Source of the DNA: Planctomycetota bacterium | GTDB lineage: Bacteria; Planctomycetota; UBA1135; UBA2386 | DNA length: 58,339 nt | Direction of reading: 5' to 3' | Assembly: GCA_016795295.1 (NCBI GenBank) | Contig: JAEUHP010000153.1 | Coordinates: 1 to 58,339 of the forward strand | In this document: one piece after another, positions 42,385-50,106 of the stretch | Layout of the letters: each line of letters starts with the position of its first letter | Numbering within the stretch: the first letter of the stretch is position 1 | The notes under the pieces: generated by a model | Told to the model about the DNA's origin: nothing | Database searches by the model: none | What the model saw: the letters and a program-made list of their open reading frames with translations, nothing else | Position numbers and translations under genes: made by a program

Positions 42385-43208
42385 CCTGCAGAGCCCTGTC
42401 GCTGTGGCTCTGCTCCGCGCTGGCCTTGGTGCCGGTGGGGCAGCAGCCTGGCCCGACCGCCGGCGCCCCGACCGCCGGCGCCCCGACCACCGGCGCCCAG
42501 ACCACCGGCGCCCCGACCACCGGCGCCGCAGCCACGGTGGCGCTGGCTGTGGCCGAGTACCAGGCGGGGCGGTACGCCGAAGCCTATGCCGCCTACGCAG
42601 TGCTGGGCGCCGAGGCGAACGCGCCGTCCGCCGAGGTGCGCCTGGGCCTCGCGCTGGCGGCGGTGCGCGTGCAGCGCACCGGGGACGCGGAGGCGGCGCT
42701 GCGGCCGTTGCTGGACGGCGGCGTCGCCCCCGAGATTCTGGCCGAAGCACAGTTCGTGTCCGGGCTCGCCTTCTGGCAACGCGCCGAACGGGCCGAGGCC
42801 GCTGCGCAGTTGCAGGACGCCGAACCCTTCGCGTTGGCGAGCGCACAGCGGGCGGCTGCCCAAGCGCTCGGTGCCTTCTGCGCGGCCGATCGCACGCGCG
42901 GCGGTTGGCCCGCGGCGCTGCGCAATGCCGAACGCGCGGCCCGGCTCGGTGCTGCGCTCGAACAGTTGGCTGTGCGCCAACCGCCCAACGGCGCCCGCCA
43001 GGAACCGGACGCGCCGCCGCCCCCAGAGCCCGAGCCCCCGCGTCCAGAGGCACCGGACGAAGCGCCGCCCGAGCTCGTCCAGGAACCCCTCTCCGCCGCC
43101 GCCGCCGCCGAGCTGCTTCTGCGTGTGCAGCAGCGCGAACGCGAGAAGTTGCAGGTGCGGCGCGCGGGGCAGCGGCGCGCGGGTCGCGCCGGGGAGCGCG
43201 ATTGGTGA
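42381..43208 (+). CDS. TPR protein of the VWA operon (BatC-like) with 15-base repeats
   Basis: A 275-residue exported protein. After a signal peptide (LSLWLCSALALVPVG) comes a low-complexity stretch of five APTAG/APTTG-type units encoded by 15-base repeats. TPR-like helices follow (VAEYQAGRYAEAYAAYAVLG), then a Pro/Glu-rich linker (PPPPEPEPPRPEAPDEAPPE) and a short basic coiled tail. The position between the VWA pair and the BatD-like gene matches BatC. Coupled by ATGA upstream and TGATG downstream. Confidence 0.8.
   Translation: MTCRALSLWLCSALALVPVGQQPGPTAGAPTAGAPTTGAQTTGAPTTGAAATVALAVAEYQAGRYAEAYAAYAVLGAEANAPSAEVRLGLALAAVRVQRTGDAEAALRPLLDGGVAPEILAEAQFVSGLAFWQRAERAEAAAQLQDAEPFALASAQRAAAQALGAFCAADRTRGGWPAALRNAERAARLGAALEQLAVRQPPNGARQEPDAPPPPEPEPPRPEAPDEAPPELVQEPLSAAAAAELLLRVQQREREKLQVRRAGQRRAGRAGERDW
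42452..42526 (+). repeat. Five 15-base tandem repeats in the BatC-like gene
   Basis: Units starting at 42452, 42467, 42482, 42497 and 42512 follow CCCGACCRCCGGCGC, with one unit reading CCAGAC at its start. They encode Pro-Thr-Ala/Thr-Gly-Ala in frame just after the signal peptide. Confidence 0.93.
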
Positions 43209-44506
43209 TGCAGTTCCTGGCCGTTTGGCTGTGCGGCTCGTGGCTGTCGGCCAGCCTCGCTGCGCAGAGCCAGCCCGATCCGCCCGCAGCGCTGGTCGTG
43301 ACGGCGCCGAGCCGTCCGGTGTTCGTCGGCGAACGCGTGGCGATCACCCTGCAGCTCGAGCTGGACGCCGCGTTCTTGGCCGAGCGGGCGGTGCCGTTGT
43401 TCCAGCAACCGCTCGATCTGCCGGTGGCGGTCGAGGCTGCCTGGCTCGCCGCCGACGAGCAGCATCAGGTTCTGGTGGACGAGGGCGTCGGGGGGCGGTC
43501 GATGGCCACGGGTGGTGCCCGCCGACTTTGGCGCCCGGTCGACGGGCCGCCGGGGCGGCACCGGTTCGCGTTGGCCGTGGAGTACCTGCCGCTGGCACCT
43601 GGCCGCCACGAACTGCAGGCGGCGGTGCGTTATGCCTTCGCCACCGCCTTCACCGAGCACTTTCTGCGCGGCCGGGAGCCAGTGGATCGCCGCGAGGCCC
43701 ACAGCCCGGCTGCCGGGGTGACTCTGGTGGTCGAACCGGTGCCGGAGGCTGGGCGGCCGACCGCGTGGAGCGGTTTGGTCGGACGAGGCGCCGTGCGTGC
43801 GAGCTGTGCCGTGGCCGAGGTGGCGCTCGGCTCCACCCTGACCGTGGTGCTGCACTGTACCGGCCGGCTGGGTGCCGTGCCTGCGGTGCGGGCCCCGTGG
43901 CCCGAACTGCCCGGGTTCGTGGTGCAGGGGTGCGTCGAGGGCACGACCGCCACCGAGCGCACGTTCGCCTACGACTTGCTGGCGGTGCGCGCCGCAGCCA
44001 CCGCGGTCCCGCCGGTGCCGCTGGTGGTGTTCGATCCCGAGACCCGGTCGTTCGCCACCCTGGCCAGTGCGCCGTTGCCGCTGCAGGTCGTGGCCCCGGC
44101 GGCGCCGCTGTCCGAACCGATCGCCGCCTTGGTTGCAGCCGACGCCGCGGCCGAGCGTGCTGCGGTTGCGTGGCCCGTGTGGGTGCACGTGGCGCTGGCC
44201 GGTGCGGCGCTGCTGCTCGTCATGGCGGTGCGTCCGCTCCAGCGCGAACGCCAGCGGCGCGCCGCCCGTGCTGCGGCCGTGGCCCACTTGGCCCAAGCCC
44301 TGGCTGGAACCCCCGAAGCCGCCGCCGCTGCGTTCGCCGCGTTGCTGCGCCTCGGGCCGGACCTCGCCGCCGTGCCGCCGCCGCTCGCCGCGGAACTGGC
44401 GCGGTGCCGGGAGCAGCTCGAGGCCGCGCGGTTCGGTGGGCCGCGGCCCGAGGTTGCCTGGGTGTTGGCGCAGGGGCGCTCGTTCGCGGCGGTGCGCGCC
44501 CGCTGA
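43208..44506 (+). CDS. BatD-like membrane protein
   Basis: A 432-residue protein with a signal peptide (VWLCGSWLSASLAAQ), an extracytoplasmic part made of beta-sandwich domains (VFVGERVAITLQLELDA, then VALGSTLTVVLHCTG near residue 200) as in BatD/oxygen-tolerance proteins, one membrane helix (VWVHVALAGAALLLVMAV) near residue 330, and a cytoplasmic helical tail. ATG 43208 shares one base with the preceding stop; GTG 43205 is an alternative. It closes the six-gene operon 24 bases before a tRNA gene on the other strand. Confidence 0.82.
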   Translation: MQFLAVWLCGSWLSASLAAQSQPDPPAALVVTAPSRPVFVGERVAITLQLELDAAFLAERAVPLFQQPLDLPVAVEAAWLAADEQHQVLVDEGVGGRSMATGGARRLWRPVDGPPGRHRFALAVEYLPLAPGRHELQAAVRYAFATAFTEHFLRGREPVDRREAHSPAAGVTLVVEPVPEAGRPTAWSGLVGRGAVRASCAVAEVALGSTLTVVLHCTGRLGAVPAVRAPWPELPGFVVQGCVEGTTATERTFAYDLLAVRAAATAVPPVPLVVFDPETRSFATLASAPLPLQVVAPAAPLSEPIAALVAADAAAERAAVAWPVWVHVALAGAALLLVMAVRPLQRERQRRAARAAAVAHLAQALAGTPEAAAAAFAALLRLGPDLAAVPPPLAAELARCREQLEAARFGGPRPEVAWVLAQGRSFAAVRAR

Positions 44507-44530
44507 TCCTGCCGGAGGCGCGGGCGAATC

Positions 44531-44615
44531 TGCGAAGGGAGGGACTCGAACCCTCACGACCGAAACCGGTCTGCGGCTTTTAAGGCCGCTGCGTCTGCCA
44601 TTCCGCCACCCTCGC
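44531..44615 (-). tRNA. tRNA-Leu(TAA)
   Basis: 85 bases on the minus strand. Acceptor GCGAGGG pairs with CCTTCGC, discriminator A. The anticodon arm GCGGC-CTTAAAA-GCCGC gives anticodon TAA. A long variable arm typical of leucine tRNAs and the T-arm GAGGGTTCGAGTCCCTC are present. The 3' CCA is not encoded (GAT follows the discriminator), so it must be added post-transcriptionally. Confidence 0.95.
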
Positions 44616-44667
44616 GCACTTCGGCATCATGCGGTGGCGGGGGTGCCGATGCACGCCAGAGTCTCGA

Positions 44668-44994
44668 TCAGCCGTGCGCGCGCCAGAAGCCGCGCTTGGC
44701 GGCTTGGCCGCGCCGCGCCGAGGCATCGACCGCCTGCACCGAGCTGGTGCGTGTGCTGTGCGGCAGGCGGCTGTAATGGAAGCTCGGCCACGGGCGCCCG
44801 GAACGCAGCTTGGCCAGCGGTGCCGGAGCCGGTGCCGCCGCATGGCTGCTCGCTTCGGCGGTGCCGGCATGGCTGTGGGCGGCCGGGGTCGTGGGCATGC
44901 GGGTCTCGCGCTGGAAATGGCGGCCGGTCCGGCCCTGGGCGGTGAGGGCCGCGGTGCAGGCCAGCAGCAACAGCAGATGAGCGATGGGGCGCAT
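44668..44994 (-). CDS. Small secreted protein, unknown function
   Basis: A 108-residue protein with a textbook signal peptide (MRPIAHLLLLLACTAALTAQG). The mature part is basic, rich in Ala, Ser, His and Arg, with no motif I recognise. AAGGA stands nine bases before the ATG. It lies between a tRNA-Leu gene and the porin gene on the same strand. The upstream 115 bases hold a CCGGGC-GGTT-GCCCGG hairpin (45034-45049) and a weak -10-like TAAGAT. The mature composition looks intrinsically disordered. Its reality rests on the signal peptide and ribosome-binding site. Confidence 0.6.
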   Translation of the reverse strand: MRPIAHLLLLLACTAALTAQGRTGRHFQRETRMPTTPAAHSHAGTAEASSHAAAPAPAPLAKLRSGRPWPSFHYSRLPHSTRTSSVQAVDASARRGQAAKRGFWRAHG

Positions 44995-45109
44995 GGGGTT
45001 CCTTGCGATTGCGTTCTACAGAATCTTAGCACACCGGGCGGTTGCCCGGAGGCGGTGGGGGACAGTGGCTGGCTGGTCTCCTTGCCATGGCGAGCTGGGC
45101 AGTCCCGGA

Positions 45110-46393
45110 TCAGAACATGCACTCGAAGCGCAGCAGGGCGACCAGCGCGTGGTCGATCTCCGGCGCGCCGCCAGGATGCAGGACGTACTGCAGGTCGGGT
45201 TTGACCACCAGGAAGGGGGTGACCTGGACCTTGCACATCAGTTCGAAGGCGGTTTCGTCTTCCGGGGTGCCGGCCCCGGCGCGGTCGCTGAGGTCGGCAT
45301 GCAGGATGGCGAAGCCCAGCGCGTCGTAGTCGCGGCCGGGCCACCATCCCGTCCAGGTGCAGCCGCAGGCCAGGGTGGCGCCGAACGCCGAAACCCGGGC
45401 GTCGGCGAGGCCGCCAGCGACGAACAGCCCGAGGCCCTGGCGGTCGTCGGCCACCGCGGGTTGTTCGCGCCACAGGCGCTGCTCGAAGGTTGCCCACAGG
45501 CCTTCGGCGCCGTGTTGGCTGCCGCCGTCGAAGCGCGGCAGCCGCGCGGTGTGGGTGTAGGCGCCGAGCGCCAGCCGCCCCGAACCCCAGCTCTCGCCAC
45601 CGGTCCAGGTGACGCCCGCTTCGGCAGCGAACAGGTAGCTGCCGTCGTTGTCCCCGCCGAAGAAGCCGCTCGGCCCCAGCTTGCCGGTGTTGGTGCCCGA
45701 CACCACGGCTCCGTCGTACACGGCAGCGCCCACGTAGCAGCACTCCGAGGGCACGTAGAACAGGTTGGCCGACATCGCCGGGTTGGGATACGTCGGAAAT
45801 CCCAGGATGCACGGTGTGATGCCGGCCGTGGAGTGGACGAATTCGCCCCCGAGTTCGTTGAACGCGAACTCGCTGTTGAAGTCGACTTTGCCGAACTTGG
45901 CGCGGAACTGCTCCCCGAGCCAGGTCTCCAGCCACAGTTCGGCGATCTGCTCGGTGCCGTTCGCGGCGATGTTGGACACACCCTGTGCGTCGCCCACGTG
46001 GTTGCTCGGATTGCCGCCGTGGATCCGGTAGGCGTCGACGTAGGCGAGGGTGCGGGGCAGCCCGAGCAGGCGTTCCAGGTCGAAGGCGATGTTGAGGTCG
46101 AGCAGCGTGGTCAGGGTGCCGCGCTGGCGGATCCCGCCGGACCAGGGACCGGCCAGGTCCGCAGTGAGGCCGCCCGCCACTTCGACGCCGAGGTCTTCGA
46201 GCTGGGTGCGGGTGCCGCCCCAGTCGCCGGTCAGGCGTTGCCATTGGTGGAGGGGGCGGCTGCCCAGCCAGTCCCTGGGTTCTTCCTGGGCAGCCAAGGC
46301 ATTCGACAGGCAGGCGAGCAGGGCGGTGCTGAGTGGGACATGCCGACGAGCGATCCCGGAGTTGCCGGCGTCGGCGCTGGTGATTGCAGGCAT
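45110..46393 (-). CDS. OprB-type carbohydrate-selective porin
   Basis: A 427-residue outer-membrane beta-barrel protein. After a signal sequence (LSTALLACLSNALAAQ) comes LTGDWGGTRTQLEDLGVEVAG, the opening hallmark of the OprB family. Alternating aromatic/Gly strands run to the C-terminus, ending in F-E-C-M-F with a terminal Phe as in barrel proteins. Segments such as AELWLETWLGEQFRAKFGKVDFNSEFAFN also fit the family. It probably admits sugars through the outer membrane. ATG 46393 is about 20 residues before the hydrophobic core; longer starts are less likely. It supports a diderm cell plan. Confidence 0.85.
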   Translation of the reverse strand: MPAITSADAGNSGIARRHVPLSTALLACLSNALAAQEEPRDWLGSRPLHQWQRLTGDWGGTRTQLEDLGVEVAGGLTADLAGPWSGGIRQRGTLTTLLDLNIAFDLERLLGLPRTLAYVDAYRIHGGNPSNHVGDAQGVSNIAANGTEQIAELWLETWLGEQFRAKFGKVDFNSEFAFNELGGEFVHSTAGITPCILGFPTYPNPAMSANLFYVPSECCYVGAAVYDGAVVSGTNTGKLGPSGFFGGDNDGSYLFAAEAGVTWTGGESWGSGRLALGAYTHTARLPRFDGGSQHGAEGLWATFEQRLWREQPAVADDRQGLGLFVAGGLADARVSAFGATLACGCTWTGWWPGRDYDALGFAILHADLSDRAGAGTPEDETAFELMCKVQVTPFLVVKPDLQYVLHPGGAPEIDHALVALLRFECMF

Positions 46394-46541
46394 TGGCACT
46401 GGCCATCGGCTGCCGCAGGTGCCGTCCTTCACCGAGAGTCCCACGATCGGGTCCAAGCGCGGCTTCGATGCGCCTGCGCGAACGGCTGGGTGGGCGTCGC
46501 GGCCGAGCTGCCGCCGATGCTCTCTTGGGCGCGCCGGAAGT

Positions 46542-47156
46542 TCAGCCGAGCCGTAGGGTCGGTAGCACGGCCACCAGGCGTCGCAGGGCTTTGCCGCGGT
46601 GGCTCAGTCGGTCTTTGGTGGCAGCGTCGAGCGTGGCGAAGGTAGGGGCCGGGTCCCCGCCGCACTCCGCGGGCACGAAGATCGGGTCGTAGCCGAAGCC
46701 GCCGTGGCCGGTCGGGGCGGTGAGCAGGGTGCCATGGCAATGTTCTTCGACCGCAGCCAACACCGCGCCGTCGGCGCCACACAGGCACAGGCTGCAGGTG
46801 AAGTGGGCGCTGCGCTGCGCCGCTGGCACCGCTTGCAGTTCCGTCAGCAGTGCCTGCAGACGCTGGGCGTCGGTCAGGCCTGGACCGCCGTAGCGCGCCG
46901 AATGCACGCCAGGTCGGCCGCCGAGTGCGTCGACGCACAATCCGGAATCGTCCGCGAGCGCGGGCGCCCCGGCGAGCCGCGCCAGGGTCGCAGCCTTGAT
47001 CCGAGCGTTGCCGGCGAAGGTCGGCTGGTCTTCGACGGGTGCGAAGGGCTGCGGCAGTTCTGCCGGCAGGCGCAGGCGGATGCCCAAGGGGGCCAGCAGG
47101 CGCTCCAGCTCGGCGCGCTTCTTGGGATTGTTGGTGGCCAGCCACAGTTCGCTCAT
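46542..47156 (-). CDS. rdgB: Non-canonical purine NTP pyrophosphatase (RdgB/HAM1)
   Basis: A 204-residue house-cleaning enzyme that hydrolyses ITP, dITP and XTP to monophosphates. It has the N-terminal substrate motif LATNNPKKRAEL, TFAGNARIKA, ADDSGLCVDALGGRPGVHSARYGG with the metal-binding Asp residues, and GGFGYDPIFVP, with the terminal SHRGKALRRL basic segment. The length matches the family. In many bacteria it directly follows rph; here both are on the minus strand but separated by a secreted-protein gene on the plus strand. Confidence 0.95.
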   Translation of the reverse strand: MSELWLATNNPKKRAELERLLAPLGIRLRLPAELPQPFAPVEDQPTFAGNARIKAATLARLAGAPALADDSGLCVDALGGRPGVHSARYGGPGLTDAQRLQALLTELQAVPAAQRSAHFTCSLCLCGADGAVLAAVEEHCHGTLLTAPTGHGGFGYDPIFVPAECGGDPAPTFATLDAATKDRLSHRGKALRRLVAVLPTLRLG

Positions 47157-47434
47157 GGGGCGGCATTCTGGCCATGCTCGCCGGGCGGGCAATCGCCTTT
47201 CGCGTCGGCCCGAGGCGCCGTACCGCGTGCAAATTCCGTGGCCGATGGCCACGGGTTCGGGCGTAGTTCCACTGCACCGGTGTTTCGCCCGATGCGCGCC
47301 AGCGTAAACGCGGACCTCGTCGGCAATTGCACCACGTTTTCACCGAGGGCTCTTGCTCGCTTGACGAAACCGCCCGGGCGGCAAACCATGGTGCCTTCGT
47401 CCCGTTCTGTTTCCTCCTGCAACTGGATTCCAAC
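47157..47434. other. Intergenic region with two inverted repeats
   Basis: 278 bases between divergent rdgB and the secreted-protein gene. It contains a perfect hairpin CCGTGGCC-GAT-GGCCACGG (47236-47254) and a 12-base palindrome CCGCCCGGGCGG (47370-47381) next to a -35-like TTGACG. No coding frame is convincing here. Confidence 0.6.
47361..47389 (+). promoter_or_regulatory. Candidate promoter with palindromic spacer
   Basis: TTGACG (47361-47366, five of six to the -35 consensus), a 17-base spacer containing CCGCCCGGGCGG, and a weak -10 AACCAT (47384-47389). It is placed about 45 bases before the secreted-protein start. The palindrome would be a natural operator. The -10 match is poor. Confidence 0.3.
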
Positions 47435-49159
47435 ATGAAGAAGGTCTCTTTCGCCCTCGCCACGCTCGGCCTCGCCGCCGCCGCCGCCGCGCAAAACTGC
47501 AACGGCGCTCCCGCCCAGCAGCGTCTCTCCAACCGCGCCGAGTTCGCCGCGAGTTTCTACTACGACCTCGGCGCCCACATCTTCGACCTCGACGTGCAGG
47601 TGCCGATCACGATCAGCAGCATGCGCACGTGGTTGTACGACCAGGGCGTCGGCAACCCGCCGGTGCCGAACCAGGTCGGCAACACCTCGCAGGTCGACGT
47701 GTTCGTGTGCCCCGGCACGCGCGTCGGCGTCGAGACGCAGAACCCGGCCACCACGCCCAACTCGCCTTGGGTGCTGCTCGGCTCGGGCACGATGACCGTG
47801 GTCGACACGGGTGTGGGCGATGGTGAGTCGGTGGTCGTGTTCAACCCGCCCCTGAACCTCACGGCTGGGCAGTGGGGTGTGAACGTCGTCTACAACGCGC
47901 CGACCTCGGGCCAGAACCCCGGTCCGCTGCACTGCCTCGGCGTCGCCCCGAACCCCGCCACGCCCTACACCGACCAGTTCCTGACCATGACCCGGGACGG
48001 CATCCGCGCCGGCGCCTGGACCGGCACCGGGGTCGACAGTCCGAACCTGCGCATCGTCTACACCCCCGCCGCCAACTCGGCCCAATACGTGCCGCTCGGT
48101 GCGGGCTGCTACTTCCGCCCGGAGGCGTTCTACCAGAGCTTCCCGAACAGCAACACCGCGCCGAACCTGGCCAACCAGTCGATCTCGCTGATCAACCTGG
48201 GCAGCAACTACCTCGTGGTGCCCGGTTCGTTCGGGTTGGTGACGCCCAGCGGCACGTCGCTGACCGCCGGCGCCTACGGCTCGTCTTCGTCTTTGGACTG
48301 GGACGATGCGCTGTCGACGCCGATCGCACTGCCGTTCGCGAATGGTTTCCCGTATCCGACGGGCAGCACCAGCGACATCACGATCTCGTCGAACGGTAGC
48401 ATCTACCTCGCGTCCGTGGTCAACAACGACTACGCGGTCTGCGGCGCTTCCTACGGCAGCATCGCGCCGTTCCGCGATGGTCCAGCGCGCATCGCCGCCT
48501 ACTACCACGACCTCGACCTGCAAACCAGCGGCGGTCTCTACTACGAAGTCGACCCGAACAACCAGTGGGTGCGGGTGACTTGGCTGAACGTCAGCGAGTG
48601 GGGCGTGCCGGCCGCGGTCAACACCATGCAGGTGACCCTGCACGACACCGGCAACATCGACATCTTCTACGGCAGCCTGGGCAACCGCAGCAACGGCAAC
48701 AACGCCATCACCGGTTTCACCCCGGGCAATGGCGCCGGCCTGCCGGCGGCGATGAACATCCTGGCTTCGCTGCCGTTCCAGTCGGGCGACGGCGCCAAGC
48801 CGCCGGTGCTGACCATGGACGCGCGGCCGGTGATCGGTCGGGCGACCAACATCGTCACCACCAACATCACCCCGGGGACGACCTTCCAGTTGTTCATCGC
48901 GGGCCTGTCCGGGGTGCCGTCGCCGATCAGCTTGGCGCCGTTCGGCATGCCGAACTGCTTCCAGCACATCTCGCCGTTCACGGCGTTCGGTGTCGCCAAC
49001 AGCCAGCCGGGTGGTGACTTCGCCGTGCCGTTCACCATCCCGAACGACAACTCGTACCAGAACGTGCAGTTCTTCTTCCAGGCGGCGCCGTTCACCCCGG
49101 GTCTCAACACCCTGGGCGTGCTGACCTCGAACGGCCTGTGCGTCAAGATCGGCCAGTGA
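47435..49159 (+). CDS. Secreted Asn/Gly/Pro-rich protein, unknown function
   Basis: A 574-residue protein with a clear signal peptide (MKKVSFALATLGLAAAAAAQ). The mature region is beta-rich and full of Asn, Thr, Ser, Gly and Pro, unlike the Ala/Arg-rich neighbours. It includes FYYDLGAHIFDLDVQVPITISSMR-type strands, a lectin-like ITISSNGSIYLAS segment followed by YYHDLDLQTSGGLYYEVDPNNQWVRVTW, where a nidogen-like pattern (D-L-D, then V-R-V-T-W) is suggested, and a C-terminal beta domain ending LGVLTSNGLCVKIGQ. There is no sorting tag or anchor. It is monocistronic, with its own promoter region and an excellent terminator. Probably a surface or extracellular protein. Confidence 0.85.
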   Translation: MKKVSFALATLGLAAAAAAQNCNGAPAQQRLSNRAEFAASFYYDLGAHIFDLDVQVPITISSMRTWLYDQGVGNPPVPNQVGNTSQVDVFVCPGTRVGVETQNPATTPNSPWVLLGSGTMTVVDTGVGDGESVVVFNPPLNLTAGQWGVNVVYNAPTSGQNPGPLHCLGVAPNPATPYTDQFLTMTRDGIRAGAWTGTGVDSPNLRIVYTPAANSAQYVPLGAGCYFRPEAFYQSFPNSNTAPNLANQSISLINLGSNYLVVPGSFGLVTPSGTSLTAGAYGSSSSLDWDDALSTPIALPFANGFPYPTGSTSDITISSNGSIYLASVVNNDYAVCGASYGSIAPFRDGPARIAAYYHDLDLQTSGGLYYEVDPNNQWVRVTWLNVSEWGVPAAVNTMQVTLHDTGNIDIFYGSLGNRSNGNNAITGFTPGNGAGLPAAMNILASLPFQSGDGAKPPVLTMDARPVIGRATNIVTTNITPGTTFQLFIAGLSGVPSPISLAPFGMPNCFQHISPFTAFGVANSQPGGDFAVPFTIPNDNSYQNVQFFFQAAPFTPGLNTLGVLTSNGLCVKIGQ

Positions 49160-49198
49160 GCTGAATCTCTGGCTCGAACGCGAGTGTCGCGCATTCGC

Positions 49199-49239
49199 CG
49201 CGGCCCAGAGTGGACTCTCGTCCACTCCGGGCCGCGTTT
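49199..49239 (+). terminator. Strong intrinsic terminator of the secreted-protein gene
   Basis: Sixteen pairs with a single A-C mismatch: arm 49199-49215 (CGCGGCCCAGAGTGGAC), loop TCTC, arm 49220-49236, then TTTCGTT. It starts 40 bases after the stop codon. The short T-run is typical of GC-rich genomes. The following 49240-49353 shows no further feature. Confidence 0.82.
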
Positions 49240-49353
49240 CGTTGGTGCCTCGCACCATCGCGACCGTGCTACCGTCCGACTGGCTGCGACTGCCTGAGAC
49301 TGGCGGAGAATGCCTGAGGCTCTCGCGCGGCGCGCGGCGCTGCCGGGGCCCCG

Positions 49354-50076
49354 TCAGAGCCCGAGTGCTTGGCGCTGCATCGCCACGACCTGGGCGCAGG
49401 CCGGTTGTGCCAGCGCCAGCATGGCCTGGAACTGCTCCATCGCGAACGGCCGCTTTTCGGCCGCGCCTTGCACTTCGATCAAGCGGCCGTCCGCGGCGAA
49501 CACCACGTTCAGGTCGACCTCGGCGGCATTGTCCTCCTGGTAGTCCAGGTCGAGCAGCGGCTGTCCATCGACGATGCCCACCGACACGGCCGACACCAGG
49601 CCGCGCAGTGGCCACTTCGGCAGCTGCTTCTGCTCCTCCAGCCACAGCAGGGCGTCGTACAGGGCCACGATCGAACCGTTGATCGACGCGGTGCGGGTGC
49701 CGCCGTCAGCGGCCAGCACATCGCAGTCGACCCACAGCGTCACTTCGGGCAGGGCGCCGAGGTCCACGGCGCAGCGCAGTGCGCGGCCGATCAGGCGCTG
49801 GATCTCGAAGCTGCGGCCGTCCAGCGGCCGTCCCGTGCGGCCATCGCGCGGTTTGCGCGGTTGCCCGGCACCGGGCAGCATCGAGTATTCGGCGGTGAGC
49901 CAGCCACCGGCTTGGCGCTTGTACATCCAGGGTGGCACCTGGTCCTGCACGCAGACCGTGCACAGCACCTTGGTCTTGCCACACTCGACCAGCACGGAGC
50001 CGGGCAAATCGGTGTAGGCACGGGTGAATTGGATCGGCCGGAACTGATCCGGCGCTCGGTTGTATTGGCGAGCCAG
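49354..50076 (-). CDS. rph: Ribonuclease PH, apparent CTG start
   Basis: A 240-residue phosphorolytic 3'-5' exoribonuclease that trims tRNA 3' ends. It has the family landmarks NRAPDQFRPIQ at the N-terminus, SVLVECGKTKVLCTV, GWLTAEYSMLP, RSFEIQRLIGRALR, DCDVLAADGGTRTASI and EVQGAAEKRPF. The N-terminal RAPDQFRP segment is conserved, so the only start that includes it is CTG at 50076, four bases after GGAGG. No ATG, GTG or TTG is in frame between an upstream TAG and the conserved block; the next option, TTG at 50007, would delete 23 conserved residues. The length (240) matches the usual 238. Confidence 0.9.
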   Translation of the reverse strand: MARQYNRAPDQFRPIQFTRAYTDLPGSVLVECGKTKVLCTVCVQDQVPPWMYKRQAGGWLTAEYSMLPGAGQPRKPRDGRTGRPLDGRSFEIQRLIGRALRCAVDLGALPEVTLWVDCDVLAADGGTRTASINGSIVALYDALLWLEEQKQLPKWPLRGLVSAVSVGIVDGQPLLDLDYQEDNAAEVDLNVVFAADGRLIEVQGAAEKRPFAMEQFQAMLALAQPACAQVVAMQRQALGL

Positions 50077-50106
50077 GGGGCCTCCGAACGAAAAGGGCCG
50101 CGCACT

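Noticed and set aside
47435..49159. C-terminal PEP-CTERM-like sorting tag on the secreted protein as exosortase substrate
   Set aside because: The C-terminus ends LCVKIGQ with no hydrophobic helix or basic cluster.
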